A program made the position numbers and the translations under genes. From NCBI GenBank assembly GCA_030041335.1, contig JASHOB010000257.1:54269-118268 (forward strand): 64,000 nucleotides of DNA, read 5' to 3'. This stretch comes from Alphaproteobacteria bacterium (GTDB lineage: Bacteria > Pseudomonadota > Alphaproteobacteria > ATCC43930 > CGMCC-115725). Position 1 is the stretch's first letter, and each line of letters starts with the position of its first letter. Shown piece by piece: positions 1-8,801 of the stretch. The notes below the pieces were generated by a model. The model saw only the letters and a list, made by a program, of their open reading frames with translations, did no database searches and had not been told where the DNA came from.

Positions 1-1119
1 CTGAATACCCTGCCAGTGCGGTCGACCTCCAAGCCATTGGTTCTGCGACCAGCGCCCGTCCGACAACTGAGTCGCCACAAGGTAGCCAAGTATATTGCGA
101 GCGTCGTCCGCCGCACCCAGGGCAAGCAATGCTCCGGCACTCTCCACCAGATCACGCGGCCATACGAGGTGGTATCCGCCTCTGTCATTTGTGCTGTTAC
201 CCCACGGGATGCTCAGACTCGCGACCATCGCGCCGCGGAACGTCTTGTCCTGATGGGTGCGAAGCACCATGGCCGAAACATGGAGCGCGTCGCGAAACTG
301 GCCAGGATACTGTTTCGTGTCGACATTGTCGGTGTGCCAAACTTCCCAGCCCCGGACATGACGGTGCCAAACAGATGCAAAAGGCTGCAGAAGAGCGGAG
401 ATGGCGAGAGTGGCCGCGGACTCCTTGTCGCCCGCGAAACCAAGGGCGAATACCGCCGAGCGGCAGTTCACCTCGCCCAGCAGTGCGACATTACCGGGGC
501 CGGCGTGACTGTACGTCCAGGTCATGGCCCCGTCGATTGCGAAGTTCTGCCATCCGTCGCTCACGCCGACAAACCCGGCACTAGCTCGACTCCAAGCGTC
601 GCGGTGTGACGCCACATTCGCAGCCGCGAGCGCGAGCGCGAACGGTGCTCTCTCGGCACAGAGCACCTTGCGATCACGATTCACGAAAACTTCCGCAACG
701 TTGTCGTCACCCGCGCCGAGGTGTGGTGCAAGCAGAACGTAGAGTGCGAGGTCCGGATCGCCGGTGAGCAACGCCTCAATCAACAGCACATCACGGTCAA
801 GATCCGCCGCCACCCTCAATGTAAGCTCGTAACGGGCATGGCGGTGCAAAATCTGCACCGCAGGTATGCCGGCGCCGGCGGTGGTGAGTGTGTAGTTCGC
901 CTCCCGCTTGACCTCGACCCAGAAACCATGACCGTCTGACACGATAAACCCAAGGTCACGGATCTGCGGACTGTCGATGTGGGGCCAGTACACCTCATTG
1001 ACGATACCGTAACCCATCGTGAACCACAGCCGAGACGGGCCGAGCGCGGTCCCAACCATGTCCTTGGCGCTGCTGGTCCATGTTGGTCGTATCCCTGGAC
1101 TTCCGGGTGCGTCCATCAT
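1..1119 (-). CDS. GH15 glucoamylase/glucodextranase-like protein, 3' part cut off by the window edge
   Basis: The minus strand is open from an ATG at 1119 (ATG ATG pair at 1119 and 1116) to base 1 without a stop, giving 373 residues of a longer protein. The N-terminal part resembles the N domain of bacterial GH15 enzymes, with the segments LWFTMGYGIVNEVYWPHID and IRDLGFIVSDGHGFWVEV. Further on, the catalytic (alpha/alpha)6 region begins with GGYHLVWPRDLVE and DGRWSQNQW, both typical of glucoamylases and glucodextranases. Such enzymes hydrolyse alpha-1,4 or alpha-1,6 glucosidic ends. No signal peptide is visible, so a cytoplasmic role is likely. The catalytic glutamates lie partly outside the window. 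Family assignment is firm; exact substrate is not. Confidence 0.88.
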   Translation of the reverse strand, partial: MMDAPGSPGIRPTWTSSAKDMVGTALGPSRLWFTMGYGIVNEVYWPHIDSPQIRDLGFIVSDGHGFWVEVKREANYTLTTAGAGIPAVQILHRHARYELTLRVAADLDRDVLLIEALLTGDPDLALYVLLAPHLGAGDDNVAEVFVNRDRKVLCAERAPFALALAAANVASHRDAWSRASAGFVGVSDGWQNFAIDGAMTWTYSHAGPGNVALLGEVNCRSAVFALGFAGDKESAATLAISALLQPFASVWHRHVRGWEVWHTDNVDTKQYPGQFRDALHVSAMVLRTHQDKTFRGAMVASLSIPWGNSTNDRGGYHLVWPRDLVESAGALLALGAADDARNILGYLVATQLSDGRWSQNQWLGGRPHWQGIQ

Positions 1120-1736
1120 GGACAGTACTTTCGTTCCGCTCTTAAATTCTCAGCGCCACTCAACGGAAGCACCCAGGTGATCTGCCTCGCAGTGCCATTT
1201 CTGACCCCCTCACTTCAACGGCGAAAGCTCGTTCTCAACGACATCGCGAACCATCAGGTGCTGCCAACGAAGCATGAATTGCAGCCCCTTCTTTACTGCA
1301 CGCTCCCCGAGCCACGTCGCAAGCGCACTCGGCGAATATGCGACTCCATCTACGTACCGATGGTGCCGCCAATCGGCCCCTCGCGGCGACGACGTGCAAG
1401 CGCGACTCCGTCCGCCGTCAGGGATCTAACTTTCATGCGATCGACGGCCGCATAGTAGCAAAGACCGGCCCCCCTGCGCATAGTACTAAAGCATAAGAGA
1501 AGGGAAGGGTCTCGGCGCGGAGGCATTGGCTTGATCTTCCGCCCGCCCGGTTTCGGGGACGATCGCCATCGATCGGCCGGTTTTCGACATGAGGCTGACG
1601 CCTTTAGCGGCAAAAAAATGCCGGCAGTGCCGTCTTAAATCCAGCCGCAAATAGCTACCGTACCGACGTTAGAGCCGCTCTTAGGCGCAAATCAATCAGT
1701 CTACGACCCGCATCGCGGCCACGGGGCGCGGCCGCG
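1120..1736. other. Intergenic stretch, no supported gene
   Basis: About 600 bases without a convincing gene. Short minus-strand stretches read like protein (for example around 1210-1300) but are interrupted by stops and frame changes, so this may be a heavily decayed gene. I could not identify it. Confidence 0.4.
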
Positions 1737-2006
1737 TCACCGGCTAGCGAGCAGCCTTAGCCAAGGTCCCAGGTGGAAGGCGCTCATTAGCAAGTACATC
1801 GGAACCATGCCGGTCAGCAGCGATCCTTCTCGCGTGGCCGAACAGACCATATCCGGCACGCTACCGCCATGGACGGCCGTAAGCAGTGCCATGATCGCGA
1901 AGATCGGCATAGCCGCGAGGGATAACAAACACGCGGCGCGCGCTTTAGTCCGCTGCCAGCCTCGTTCGACGTCGGTTTCGGCTAAGTCGATCATGTCGGA
2001 GATCAT
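1737..2006 (-). CDS. Small two-helix inner-membrane protein, unknown function
   Basis: An 89-residue protein with two hydrophobic segments (about residues 25-45 and 65-85) joined by a short loop containing one cysteine. The N-terminal 25 residues are charged and probably cytoplasmic. A GGAG lies 10 bases before the ATG at 2006. It follows the two DUF899 genes on the same strand with a gap of about 93 bases, so it may be the last gene of that operon. I recall similar hypothetical proteins in Bradyrhizobium but know of no function. The length and hydrophobic pattern support a real gene. Confidence 0.6.
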   Translation of the reverse strand: MISDMIDLAETDVERGWQRTKARAACLLSLAAMPIFAIMALLTAVHGGSVPDMVCSATREGSLLTGMVPMYLLMSAFHLGPWLRLLASR

Positions 2007-2099
2007 CGGGGCGTATCTCCACTGTCCGTTGCTTCAATACTGATCGTACCGGCGAACTCAATTCATCCGGATAGCGTCGCGGTGGTGGGCGCACCGAAG

Positions 2100-2843
2100 T
2101 CACCCACCGGTTCCGAGTTCGTCGGAGTGCCCAGCCTTCAGGCGAGACCATTGGGCCGTGGGACGTCCATCGGTACGGCTAACTTGCTTCCCTTTGAGCT
2201 GTTGTGGCCAGCCGGCCGGTGACTCCTCCCAAGCCTCCTGCCGCCCATAGGCGGTCAAGTCGAGCAGCCGGTAACTGTTGTCCATGGCCTCGACGCCGCG
2301 CCTCGTTGTCCAGTAAGTCTCAAAGACATTGGATCCGCGTCGCAGGTAGCACACGATGTGCATCATGCCCACGCGCCGTCCAACCAAGAGTGCATCGAGC
2401 GAGTGCATGGCCGAATACCAAGGCATCTCCCAGCCCATGAAGTCGCGGTACCGGGCGCTCTCTTCGTACGGGCCTTGGCAAAACACGGCGTAGGTGACGT
2501 CGCGGGAATGAATGTAGGACAGCTCGCGGACCTGCGATGTAACCCAGGTGCACCCCTCGCACTGCTCTGGCGCTGGGCGGCCGGCATGCCACATGAAGTA
2601 ATAGGCGATGAGCATCCGGCGTCCCTCAAAAACATCCAATAGTGTCGTCGCCCCATGTTTGCCAATGAGCGGGGTGGCACCATCCACCTCGACCATGGGG
2701 AGCCGTCGGCGGGCCGCCGCAATGGCGTCGCCTTCCTTCGTGTGGGTCTTCTCGCGGACCCTCAACACCTCCAGCGCCGCCTGGAAGATGCCGCGATCGA
2801 CTATTTTGGGCGTTCCGGGTTCATCGCGCTTGATGTCGTTCAT
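2100..2843 (-). CDS. DUF899 family thioredoxin-like protein (second of a tandem pair)
   Basis: A 247-residue member of the DUF899 family, which adopts a thioredoxin-like fold. A CEGC motif sits where the redox CxxC of the fold is expected, after the strand MLIAYYFMWH. Family hallmarks MGWEMPWYSAMHS and YWTTRRGVEAMDNSYRLLD are present. Its ATG at 2843 overlaps the stop of the upstream DUF899 gene by four bases (ATGA), so the pair is translationally coupled. The two are paralogues of similar length that diverge in their C-terminal tails. Function in this family is not established; a thiol redox role is inferred from the fold, the CxxC and the OhrR-like regulator next door. Confidence 0.85.
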   Translation of the reverse strand: MNDIKRDEPGTPKIVDRGIFQAALEVLRVREKTHTKEGDAIAAARRRLPMVEVDGATPLIGKHGATTLLDVFEGRRMLIAYYFMWHAGRPAPEQCEGCTWVTSQVRELSYIHSRDVTYAVFCQGPYEESARYRDFMGWEMPWYSAMHSLDALLVGRRVGMMHIVCYLRRGSNVFETYWTTRRGVEAMDNSYRLLDLTAYGRQEAWEESPAGWPQQLKGKQVSRTDGRPTAQWSRLKAGHSDELGTGG

Positions 2844-3664
2844 CGTTCTCTCGCTTGCTGCACTGGCTTTGAGTCCCCTGCATCGCGCTTGCGGAGGGCG
2901 GCCTCACCAGCGTCCGACACCTGGACCCACTCCGGGTCGGGGGAGAATTCCTCGCCGTAGTTGTCGTGCCAGTTCCACCACTTGTACGGCGGGGCTTGGG
3001 GGTACCCTTCCGGCGAGTCCTCCCAAACCTCCTGGCGACCGAGCGGGCTGATATCCAGGTAGCTCCAGGTGTTCCCCATCGCCTCATCGCCGCGGTTATT
3101 GATGAAATAGGTGCGGTACACGCGCTCGCCATCGCGGAAGAACACGTTATGGCCGTGCCACTCATCGACACCGAAGTCCGCGTCAAAGCTGTCAGTGATT
3201 GTGTACCACGGCATCTTCCAGCCCATCCGCGCCTTCAGTCGCGCGATGTCCGCCTGTGGCGCGCGCGAGACATACGCGAGGGTGGTGTCGCGGGCGTTCA
3301 GATGGGCGAGGTGGGCGACCTGATCGGCGCCCAGGGAACAACCGCGGCAGGCGTGCTCGGGCCAGCCAAAGACCCCGGGTTCGAAGAAGGCGCGATAGAC
3401 GATCAACTGCCGGCGGCCTTCGAACAGGTCGAGCAGGCCAACTTTGCCCCGGGGCGCCTCGAATTCGTAAGCCTTCTCGACGGCCATCCACGGCATCCGG
3501 CGGCGTTCAGCGGCCAGGGCGTCGCGGGCCCGCGTCAGGGCCTTTTCCTTGACGAGCATTTGCTGGCGCGCCGCCTCCCACGCCTCCGGCGACACAATCG
3601 GAGGCGTGTTCATTCCGAGCGGCCCTTTGCGCTGCTGCAAGTCTTTCGCTTTGTCGTTGTCCAC
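2840..3664 (-). CDS. DUF899 family thioredoxin-like protein (first of a tandem pair)
   Basis: A 274-residue DUF899 protein. I chose the GTG at 3664 because AGGAG lies six bases upstream; an internal ATG at 3613 is the alternative. It has a CRGC redox-type motif, the family segment MGWKMPWYTITDSFDADFG and the tail motif YLDISPLGRQEVWEDSPEGY. It is the promoter-proximal gene of an operon with the second DUF899 gene. It is divergently transcribed from the MarR/OhrR-type regulator, with a repeated palindromic array in between that could control both directions. The substrate is unknown. Confidence 0.86.
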   Translation of the reverse strand: MDNDKAKDLQQRKGPLGMNTPPIVSPEAWEAARQQMLVKEKALTRARDALAAERRRMPWMAVEKAYEFEAPRGKVGLLDLFEGRRQLIVYRAFFEPGVFGWPEHACRGCSLGADQVAHLAHLNARDTTLAYVSRAPQADIARLKARMGWKMPWYTITDSFDADFGVDEWHGHNVFFRDGERVYRTYFINNRGDEAMGNTWSYLDISPLGRQEVWEDSPEGYPQAPPYKWWNWHDNYGEEFSPDPEWVQVSDAGEAALRKRDAGDSKPVQQARER

Positions 3665-3813
3665 GTGTCTCTCCTGTTCCCTGCTCTACCTTGGTCTGCC
3701 GTTAGTATTGGTGGCGACATCGATCGTTGGAAGTAACAAGTGTGGCGGGATTCCTTGATCCGGCTGGCTCCCGACGCACCGAGAGATCCCAACTCCGATC
3801 CGGCCGCCACAAT

Positions 3814-3877
3814 ATCGCTAGCGATTTAATCGCACACGATATACATGTCAAGCGCTTGCGATTTGATCGCTGGCGAT
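3814..3877. promoter_or_regulatory. Symmetric operator array between DUF899 operon and MarR regulator
   Basis: Two 12-base palindromes of the form ATCGC-NN-GCGAT lie at 3814-3825 (perfect) and 3866-3877. Each is followed or preceded, at three bases, by a further half-site: ATCGC at 3829-3833 and GCGAT at 3858-3862. This gives two related near-palindromes, GCGATTTAATCGC (3821-3833) and GCGATTTGATCGC (3858-3870), 37 bases apart. The array ends 23 bases before the MarR start at 3901 and is 150 bases from the DUF899 start. This layout fits a repressor that binds two dimers. Binding by the adjacent regulator is inferred. Confidence 0.75.
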
Positions 3878-3900
3878 CTATCTATCCGACGAGGTCGCTC

Positions 3901-4368
3901 ATGAAAAACCGCCGACGCGATCCCTCGACCCCCACCCCGTTGAACCTTGGGGAGTTCTTGTGCTTTGCCGTCTACTCGGCGAATCACGCTTTCAATCGCG
4001 TCTACCAGCCGCTGCTCCGGGATCTCGGCCTGACCTATCCCCAGTTCATCGCCTTGGTTCTTCTGTGGGCGCAGGACAACCAAACCGTTGGCGAGCTTGG
4101 CCAAAAGCTATTTCTGCAATCGAATACCCTGACCCCAATGCTGAAGCGCCTCGAAACACTTGGCTATGTCAGGCGAACTCGGGATTCGGCCGACGAGCGT
4201 CAAGTCCGCATCAGCCTGACCGAAGACGGACAAAAGCTTCAGCTCCTGGCATCGGACATCGTGCGACGCGTCCGTCATGCTACCGGTCTACAAAACAACC
4301 AAGTCGAGCAGCTGCTAGACGAGATCAGCGCACTACGAAAAGCCCTTGAAAGCCACATTGCGCGCTGA
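3901..4368 (+). CDS. ohrR: MarR-family regulator, OhrR-like
   Basis: I take the ATG at 3901, giving 155 residues; an in-frame extension upstream runs through the operator and is rejected. The N-terminus LGEFLCFAVYSANHAFNRVY followed by GLTYPQFIALVLLW is the signature of OhrR, in which the early cysteine (here Cys21) senses organic hydroperoxides. The winged helix with SNTLTPMLKRLETLGY and the wing RDSADERQVRISLT is intact. Few other cysteines are present, consistent with the one-Cys type or mixed-disulfide mechanism. It is divergent from the DUF899 pair and about 370 bases upstream of ohr, so it probably represses both. Confidence 0.85.
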   Translation: MKNRRRDPSTPTPLNLGEFLCFAVYSANHAFNRVYQPLLRDLGLTYPQFIALVLLWAQDNQTVGELGQKLFLQSNTLTPMLKRLETLGYVRRTRDSADERQVRISLTEDGQKLQLLASDIVRRVRHATGLQNNQVEQLLDEISALRKALESHIAR

Positions 4369-4741
4369 CGCGCGTTCGCCACCCTCGGCGGGAGTGGTGT
4401 GGTGCCAGGACGATCGACTACTAATGCTGCGACGGCAGCGCCTCTTATTTGCCGCTCAATCTATTTTTTCTCCGCACCGCGGCTCGCGTTTGCACTCTAT
4501 TGTTTGACTAACTGTTTTGCGCAATCTTAACGCGGCGCCTTCACAAGGGACCGCGATTCCGTGCGGGCTTCGGCACCTTGTTCGCGACTCCCGCCTGGGA
4601 AGGAGCCAACAGCGGCAATCGGATGCTCCTTGACCTGTCGCAGCGTCCAATACGCGATTATTGACGCCTGCGCCTTGGCTCAGGCTTCCCGAGTGCTGAC
4701 TTTTTCAACGGCCCGCACCGCACCGCAGAGGAGATGCATTC

Positions 4742-5179
4742 ATGGACAAGATCAAACCTCTTTTCACCGCGACCGCGACCGCAATCGGAGGCCGGAACGG
4801 ACACACCGAGTCAAGCGATGGCCTCATCAAGGCGGACCTGTCGGTGCCCAAGGAAATGGGAGGACCTGGCAAGCCCGGTACGGCGACCCCCGAGCACTTG
4901 TTCGCCGCCGGCTACGCGGCCTGCTTCGGCGGCGCGCTCGATTATGTCGCCAAGCAGAAGAAGAAAGATGCTTCCAAGGCCAAAATCACCTGCGCGGTGT
5001 CGATCGGGCCGCGAGAAGGCGGCGGTTTCGGCATCGCCGTCAAGATGCATGTCGAGGACACGTCGCTCGTGCAACCGGAACTCAGCGGCTTCGTGCATGA
5101 AGCGCACGAGAAGATTTGTCCTTATTCGCACGCTACGCGGGGCAATGTGGACGTCACCTTCGAAGTCGTCGGTGGTTAG
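4742..5179 (+). CDS. ohr: Ohr, organic hydroperoxide resistance peroxidase
   Basis: A 145-residue OsmC/Ohr family protein, the usual Ohr length. The two catalytic cysteines are present: Cys61 in AAGYAACFGGAL and Cys126 in EKICPYSHATRGN. The N-terminal ATATAIGGRNGH and the TPEHLFAAGYA motif mark the Ohr rather than the OsmC subgroup. Ohr reduces organic and lipid hydroperoxides with lipoyl-type dithiol donors in the cytoplasm. A GAGG lies upstream of the ATG. The OhrR-like gene upstream is on the same strand, and the gap between them leaves room for a separate promoter. Confidence 0.93.
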   Translation: MDKIKPLFTATATAIGGRNGHTESSDGLIKADLSVPKEMGGPGKPGTATPEHLFAAGYAACFGGALDYVAKQKKKDASKAKITCAVSIGPREGGGFGIAVKMHVEDTSLVQPELSGFVHEAHEKICPYSHATRGNVDVTFEVVGG

Positions 5180-6030
5180 AGCGAGTCCGACCCTGCCGTT
5201 CTGACCGGAGGAAGGCCACCGGAGGAGTGGCGCTTATTCCAGGTCTCAAAGGAGCCTCGAAACTAGGGTCGAAAATTACCGAGGTCAGGGCGGTTTCTCC
5301 TGCGCGGGCAGCGCGGCCCAGGTGGCCGTCAGCGGGGGGACCGTGCGCTTGTCGAGCGGTTCGTCGACGCGCTTGATGCGCAGGGCGCACGCCCGCCTCT
5401 TTTTGTGAATTTGCCCAATTCCATCGGCGCCCAGGCGAGCGCAACATCAACCGGGTCGGACGCGCGGTGGATCGCGCCGATCCAGGTTCAATAGCCGCGT
5501 CGTCGGCTCGAAGCGTCATGAACCTGGTCCCGGCGAAGCCCTCCCAGGCTTGCAACAGGAGGCGAGACGGAGGTCAACAGCGGAAGATGAACGTCGAATG
5601 AGCCATGAACGCGCCCCAAAGCCCCTTGCCTGCCGCTTCAAGTCTGCCGAACTTGCTGAGCACCACCAAGTGACATCCGGCGCGGATATCCTGGCGCTCA
5701 ACCTCAGCGGCCGCCGCCATACCATCTTGGTCGAGATGGCATGCCATCGAACCAGGCCCAAATTCTTAGCACTCATGAAGCAGCACGGTAAGTGGCAAGG
5801 GTTCTTCGAAGGTTGCCAAAGGCTGTCGCGCTCCCAACTGCGGAAGGAGGCGTTATGCGCGCATCCAAATCTTCTCGCGGGCGGCGCAGGGCTACCGTTG
5901 CCGAACGCACGGCTGACGGAATGGCGCTCTGAGGGGTGCTTTAGATCGTTACTTAAGGCTAAGATCTAACGCCGAGTTCGATCGGATAGAACCTGCTAAT
6001 TATACCAACAATACCAAGGAGGGAACCAGA
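5180..6030. other. Long intergenic stretch, no supported gene
   Basis: Open frames of 85-140 codons occur on both strands but show no recognisable family, no good ribosome site and a composition typical of frame shadows. It may contain old coding sequence. An AT-rich segment at about 5990-6015 precedes the small exported protein and probably holds its promoter. Confidence 0.4.
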
Positions 6031-6276
6031 ATGACTAGGCTCACAGTCGCAGCCGTCTGCTCCGCGGTGCTGTTCTCGGTCGCGACACCGGGGTCGCCGG
6101 CGCAGGCGCAGGCACAGGGCCAATTCGCTTATTGCAAGGCCGATATGGCACGGCTTTGCCGAGGCGTTCAGCCGGGCGGCGGTCGGATGCTGGGCTGCCT
6201 AAAGGCTCACGAGAACGATCTCACTGTCGGTTGTGCGAAAGAGCTAAAAAACCTAAAGGCCCGCACGGGGAAATGA
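6031..6276 (+). CDS. Small exported cysteine-rich-repeat protein
   Basis: An 81-residue protein with a clear signal peptide (about residues 1-26, ending AQAQA). The mature part carries four cysteines in the pattern C-x8-C-x12-C-x11-C, within YCKADMARLCRG and MLGCLKAHENDL. This matches the cysteine-rich-repeat (GLG1-type) small periplasmic proteins common in rhizobia. A strong AAGGAGGG site precedes the ATG. Function is unknown; the disulfide-rich fold suggests a periplasmic structural or binding role. Confidence 0.82.
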   Translation: MTRLTVAAVCSAVLFSVATPGSPAQAQAQGQFAYCKADMARLCRGVQPGGGRMLGCLKAHENDLTVGCAKELKNLKARTGK

Positions 6277-6292
6277 TTACTGCCGTGCGGGC
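6259..6292 (+). terminator. Stem-loop at the 3' end of the cysteine-rich gene
   Basis: A perfect 10-base inverted repeat, GCCCGCACGG at 6259-6268 and CCGTGCGGGC at 6283-6292, with a 14-base loop that contains the stop codon. There is no downstream T-run, so it may stop transcription only partly or protect the mRNA 3' end. Confidence 0.55.
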
Positions 6293-6491
6293 GCAAATCT
6301 TGATCCGATCGACATCGGATCCTGGCATCGGCCTCCGGCGTCAATCGTGCGATGCACAGTTTCACTCGAAGCGCCAACCGCTCGCGATATCGCGGCAGCC
6401 GAGAGTGACCGATCCGGCCCCTGTCCCCGGGGTCGCCATCGCAGTTCATAATCACGGCATGCAGCCGATCATGTCACCAGCGCAACGTAGT

Positions 6492-6737
6492 TCAATCGTG
6501 CATCATCAGAGCTTCCGCGGCTTTGCGGATCATCGAAACCGTTTCTACTTCCGCTAGATGGGCACGAAAATGCCAATTCGAAATGCACTCCGCTCGCTCA
6601 AACTCGCGCTTTGCTATCTCCAGGGCCTCGGCCTGGTCCGCAGCCTCTGGGATAATAAGAGACCGTTGCAGGCATTTGAATTCCCGCCCATTGGAATTGA
6701 TTAGATTGTTGAAGAACTTGACGCGGTAGCTGGTCAT
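6492..6737 (-). CDS. Small conserved hypothetical protein
   Basis: An 81-residue soluble protein starting at the ATG at 6737, chosen because GAGGTGA lies seven bases upstream. A longer frame from 6788 lacks such a site. The sequence starts MTSYRVKFFNNLINSNGREF and is followed by an acidic helix-forming tail with AADQAEALEIAKREFERAE. It resembles short hypothetical proteins common in Bradyrhizobium and relatives. No function can be assigned. It lies just downstream of the FNR-type regulator gene on the same strand, with a gap of about 100 bases. Confidence 0.75.
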   Translation of the reverse strand: MTSYRVKFFNNLINSNGREFKCLQRSLIIPEAADQAEALEIAKREFERAECISNWHFRAHLAEVETVSMIRKAAEALMMHD

Positions 6738-6840
6738 TAGAATCACCTCAATTCGCTGCAAGTGCATTGGCCGAACTCGACAAGCCATGATTCTTCGCGA
6801 TCGATCGGCATCCCATTGCGAGTGCCCCGAGGCTCGTCAC

Positions 6841-7587
6841 TCAGTTGGCGATTTCGGCGATGGCCTGCAGGCGGGCACGATCCAGGACGCGGACCAATGT
6901 CGTACCATTGAGATCGATGATGCCATCGGCGCGAAGAGTGGTAAAAGTGCGGCTCACGGTTTCCGTCGTCAGGCCGACATAGTCGGCGATATCGTTGCGC
7001 GTCATGGTAAGGCGAATGGCCTTGCCGTCGCGACCGAGACGTTCCTGCCGGCGAATGAGGCCGAGCAGGAATGAGGTGACGCGCTCTTGCGCGGTTTTGC
7101 GACCAAGCAAGACCATCTGATCCTGTGCCGCTGCTAATTCGTTGGATACCATCATCAGCAATCGACGCTCGATCGCTGGATGATTTTCGACAAACCTATC
7201 GAATTGCCGGCGGGCAAAACGGCACACGGTCGTGTCGGTCAGCGCCTCCGCGCTGTAGGTGTAGTTATCATTGAAGCTAAGGCCCAAAAAATCGCCTTGG
7301 AACAGGAAGCCGGTTACTTGCCGGCGGCCATCGGGGAGGAGCTTGTAGATTTTTATCGACCCCGATGTGATGGTGTAAAAATGCGTCGCCTCATCGCCCT
7401 CTTCGATCAGCGCGTCACCGGCCATGAGCTGCTGCGACGCCGCCAACCCGGCAAGGCGGTCGAGCGCCTCGGAAGTGGCGGCGGCGCATACCGTTCTGTT
7501 TCGAGCCGGGCAAGCGCGGCAGTTCTGTGTCTTACCCTGAAACGGCACAAAGGTGGGGCGGGGTTCATAGGTTTCTGCTGCCAACAT
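6841..7587 (-). CDS. fnrN: FNR-type oxygen-responsive regulator (FnrN/FixK class with Fe-S cysteines)
   Basis: A 248-residue Crp/Fnr protein. The ATG at 7587 is preferred because AAGGAGA lies just upstream; a GTG-type extension to 7632 is possible. The N-terminal cysteines form C-x2-C-x7-C (Cys23, Cys26, Cys34, in NCRACPARNRTVC), and the fourth ligand is Cys122 in TTVCRF. This makes it an oxygen-labile [4Fe-4S] FNR rather than a cysteine-free FixK. The C-terminal helix-turn-helix reads TRNDIADYVGLTTETVSRTF with the E..SR recognition residues that read TTGAT half-sites. Three FNR-type boxes occur within 10 kb, upstream of the LOG, BON and Usp genes, and are its likely targets. Confidence 0.92.
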   Translation of the reverse strand: MLAAETYEPRPTFVPFQGKTQNCRACPARNRTVCAAATSEALDRLAGLAASQQLMAGDALIEEGDEATHFYTITSGSIKIYKLLPDGRRQVTGFLFQGDFLGLSFNDNYTYSAEALTDTTVCRFARRQFDRFVENHPAIERRLLMMVSNELAAAQDQMVLLGRKTAQERVTSFLLGLIRRQERLGRDGKAIRLTMTRNDIADYVGLTTETVSRTFTTLRADGIIDLNGTTLVRVLDRARLQAIAEIAN

Positions 7588-7983
7588 CGCCTTTCTCCTT
7601 TGGCTCACCGAACGTCGTGACAGTGTGACCATCGGACGAAAAGCCGGTTGCGAATATTCGCATTTGTACCTACGGGTTTCTACTTATGGATCGCGATAGC
7701 ATGACCTTTCTCGCATTTAGATCGAGACGGGACACTTCTTGACTGACGACCACACGGGTCTCACGCCAGTCTACCAAGTGTCTACCGAGCAAATCGTGAC
7801 GAAGATTTGCTAGCAGCTCGATCGATTCAACAGCGCTGCTGTGTTCCGATGACTTCCGCCGGCACCTCGTTACAAATTGCCACCACACCACATCGATGCC
7901 GGCTCCGAGGAACAGGATCTCTTGCGCGAACGACACGAAATGGATCTAAGGCAACACTTCCATCACGCGCGCGCTCCGCCGCC
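7588..7983. other. Intergenic region between the FNR-type gene and the FtsH remnant
   Basis: A minus-strand frame of 88 codons (7670-7936) exists but has no recognisable family. The sequence GTACCTACGG at 7666-7675 recurs at 9355-9364 upstream of the LOG gene, inside a palindrome. This could be a shared regulatory element. It is only weakly similar to what I recall of FixJ sites. Confidence 0.35.
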
Positions 7984-8776
7984 TCACCGATCCTGTCTTG
8001 CGCCGCCGCAAGGATAAGCGCAACGCGCGCGGCCGAGCGCGTCGAGTTCATCTATGAAAATGACAGCCGGCGCCTGCGCTCGCGCTTGATCGAACAGGTC
8101 TCGACGAATTCCGACCCGCTGATCGAAAAAACGGCACGCCCGCTTGGCCAGTCCACGGCGCGCGCCGACAGAGTCTCCCGGTGCCGGGCGGCCCGACCAG
8201 CAGGACGCCCTCGCGGATGCGGGCGCCCAGCCGACCGTACGCTGCGGGGGTTCCCGAGAAAGGCGACAATCTCGCAAAGCTCGCCTATAGCTTCATCGAC
8301 GCCGGCCACGTCGTTAAAGGTCACCTTCGTGTCCGATGCGACGTAGATCTCGGCATTGCTCCGGCCCGACATCAGGCCGCCGGTTCCGCCCACGCCAATG
8401 CGGCGCAACAAGAAGACCCAAAATCCGAAAAAGAACAGAACCGGTACGATCCAGGACAGTAGGTCGGCAAGAAATCGGCTTTGATGAACCCCGGAAAGGT
8501 GACGCCGGAATTCGCGAGTTCGTCGACCAGCGCCGGATCGACCCGGGCCACCACGATTCAAGGTTTGCCGTCTGCCTCCGGTCGTTTGAGGTGGGCACAG
8601 ACATACTGGTCCGAGACCGACACCTCGGCGATCTTGCCTTGGTACAGATCGTTGAGGAGCGTTCTGTATGGGACTGCCTCCGCCATTTCGGCGTCGGTCC
8701 AGAAAAACTGCATGGCCACGATCGGCAGGACGGCAGCGATAGCAGACCAGGCGTGAAAGGCGGTTTCGCGTTTCAT
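7984..8776 (-). pseudogene. ftsH: FtsH-type AAA metalloprotease remnant, frameshifted and truncated
   Basis: Starting at the ATG at 8776, the N-terminal helix and periplasmic segment are in one frame. The second helix LLSWIVPVLFFFGFWVFLLRR and the AAA entry [20 protein letters not shown] are in another. Walker A (GPPGTG) loses two bases in its lysine codon, and [14 protein letters not shown] and Walker B ([14 protein letters not shown]) fall in further frames. Homology ends there: no SRH region, HEAGH zinc motif or protease domain is present. At least three frame changes and the loss of the protease rule out function. FtsH is an inner-membrane quality-control protease; copies of this type occur in some low-oxygen gene clusters. 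Confidence 0.87.
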
Positions 8777-8801
8777 GACGCCCGGTTCCTGTGCCTGGGT
8801 A

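Noticed and set aside
5550..5969. 139-codon plus-strand frame between ohr and the cysteine-rich gene
   Set aside because: No ribosome site at its possible starts, no family and no compositional support.
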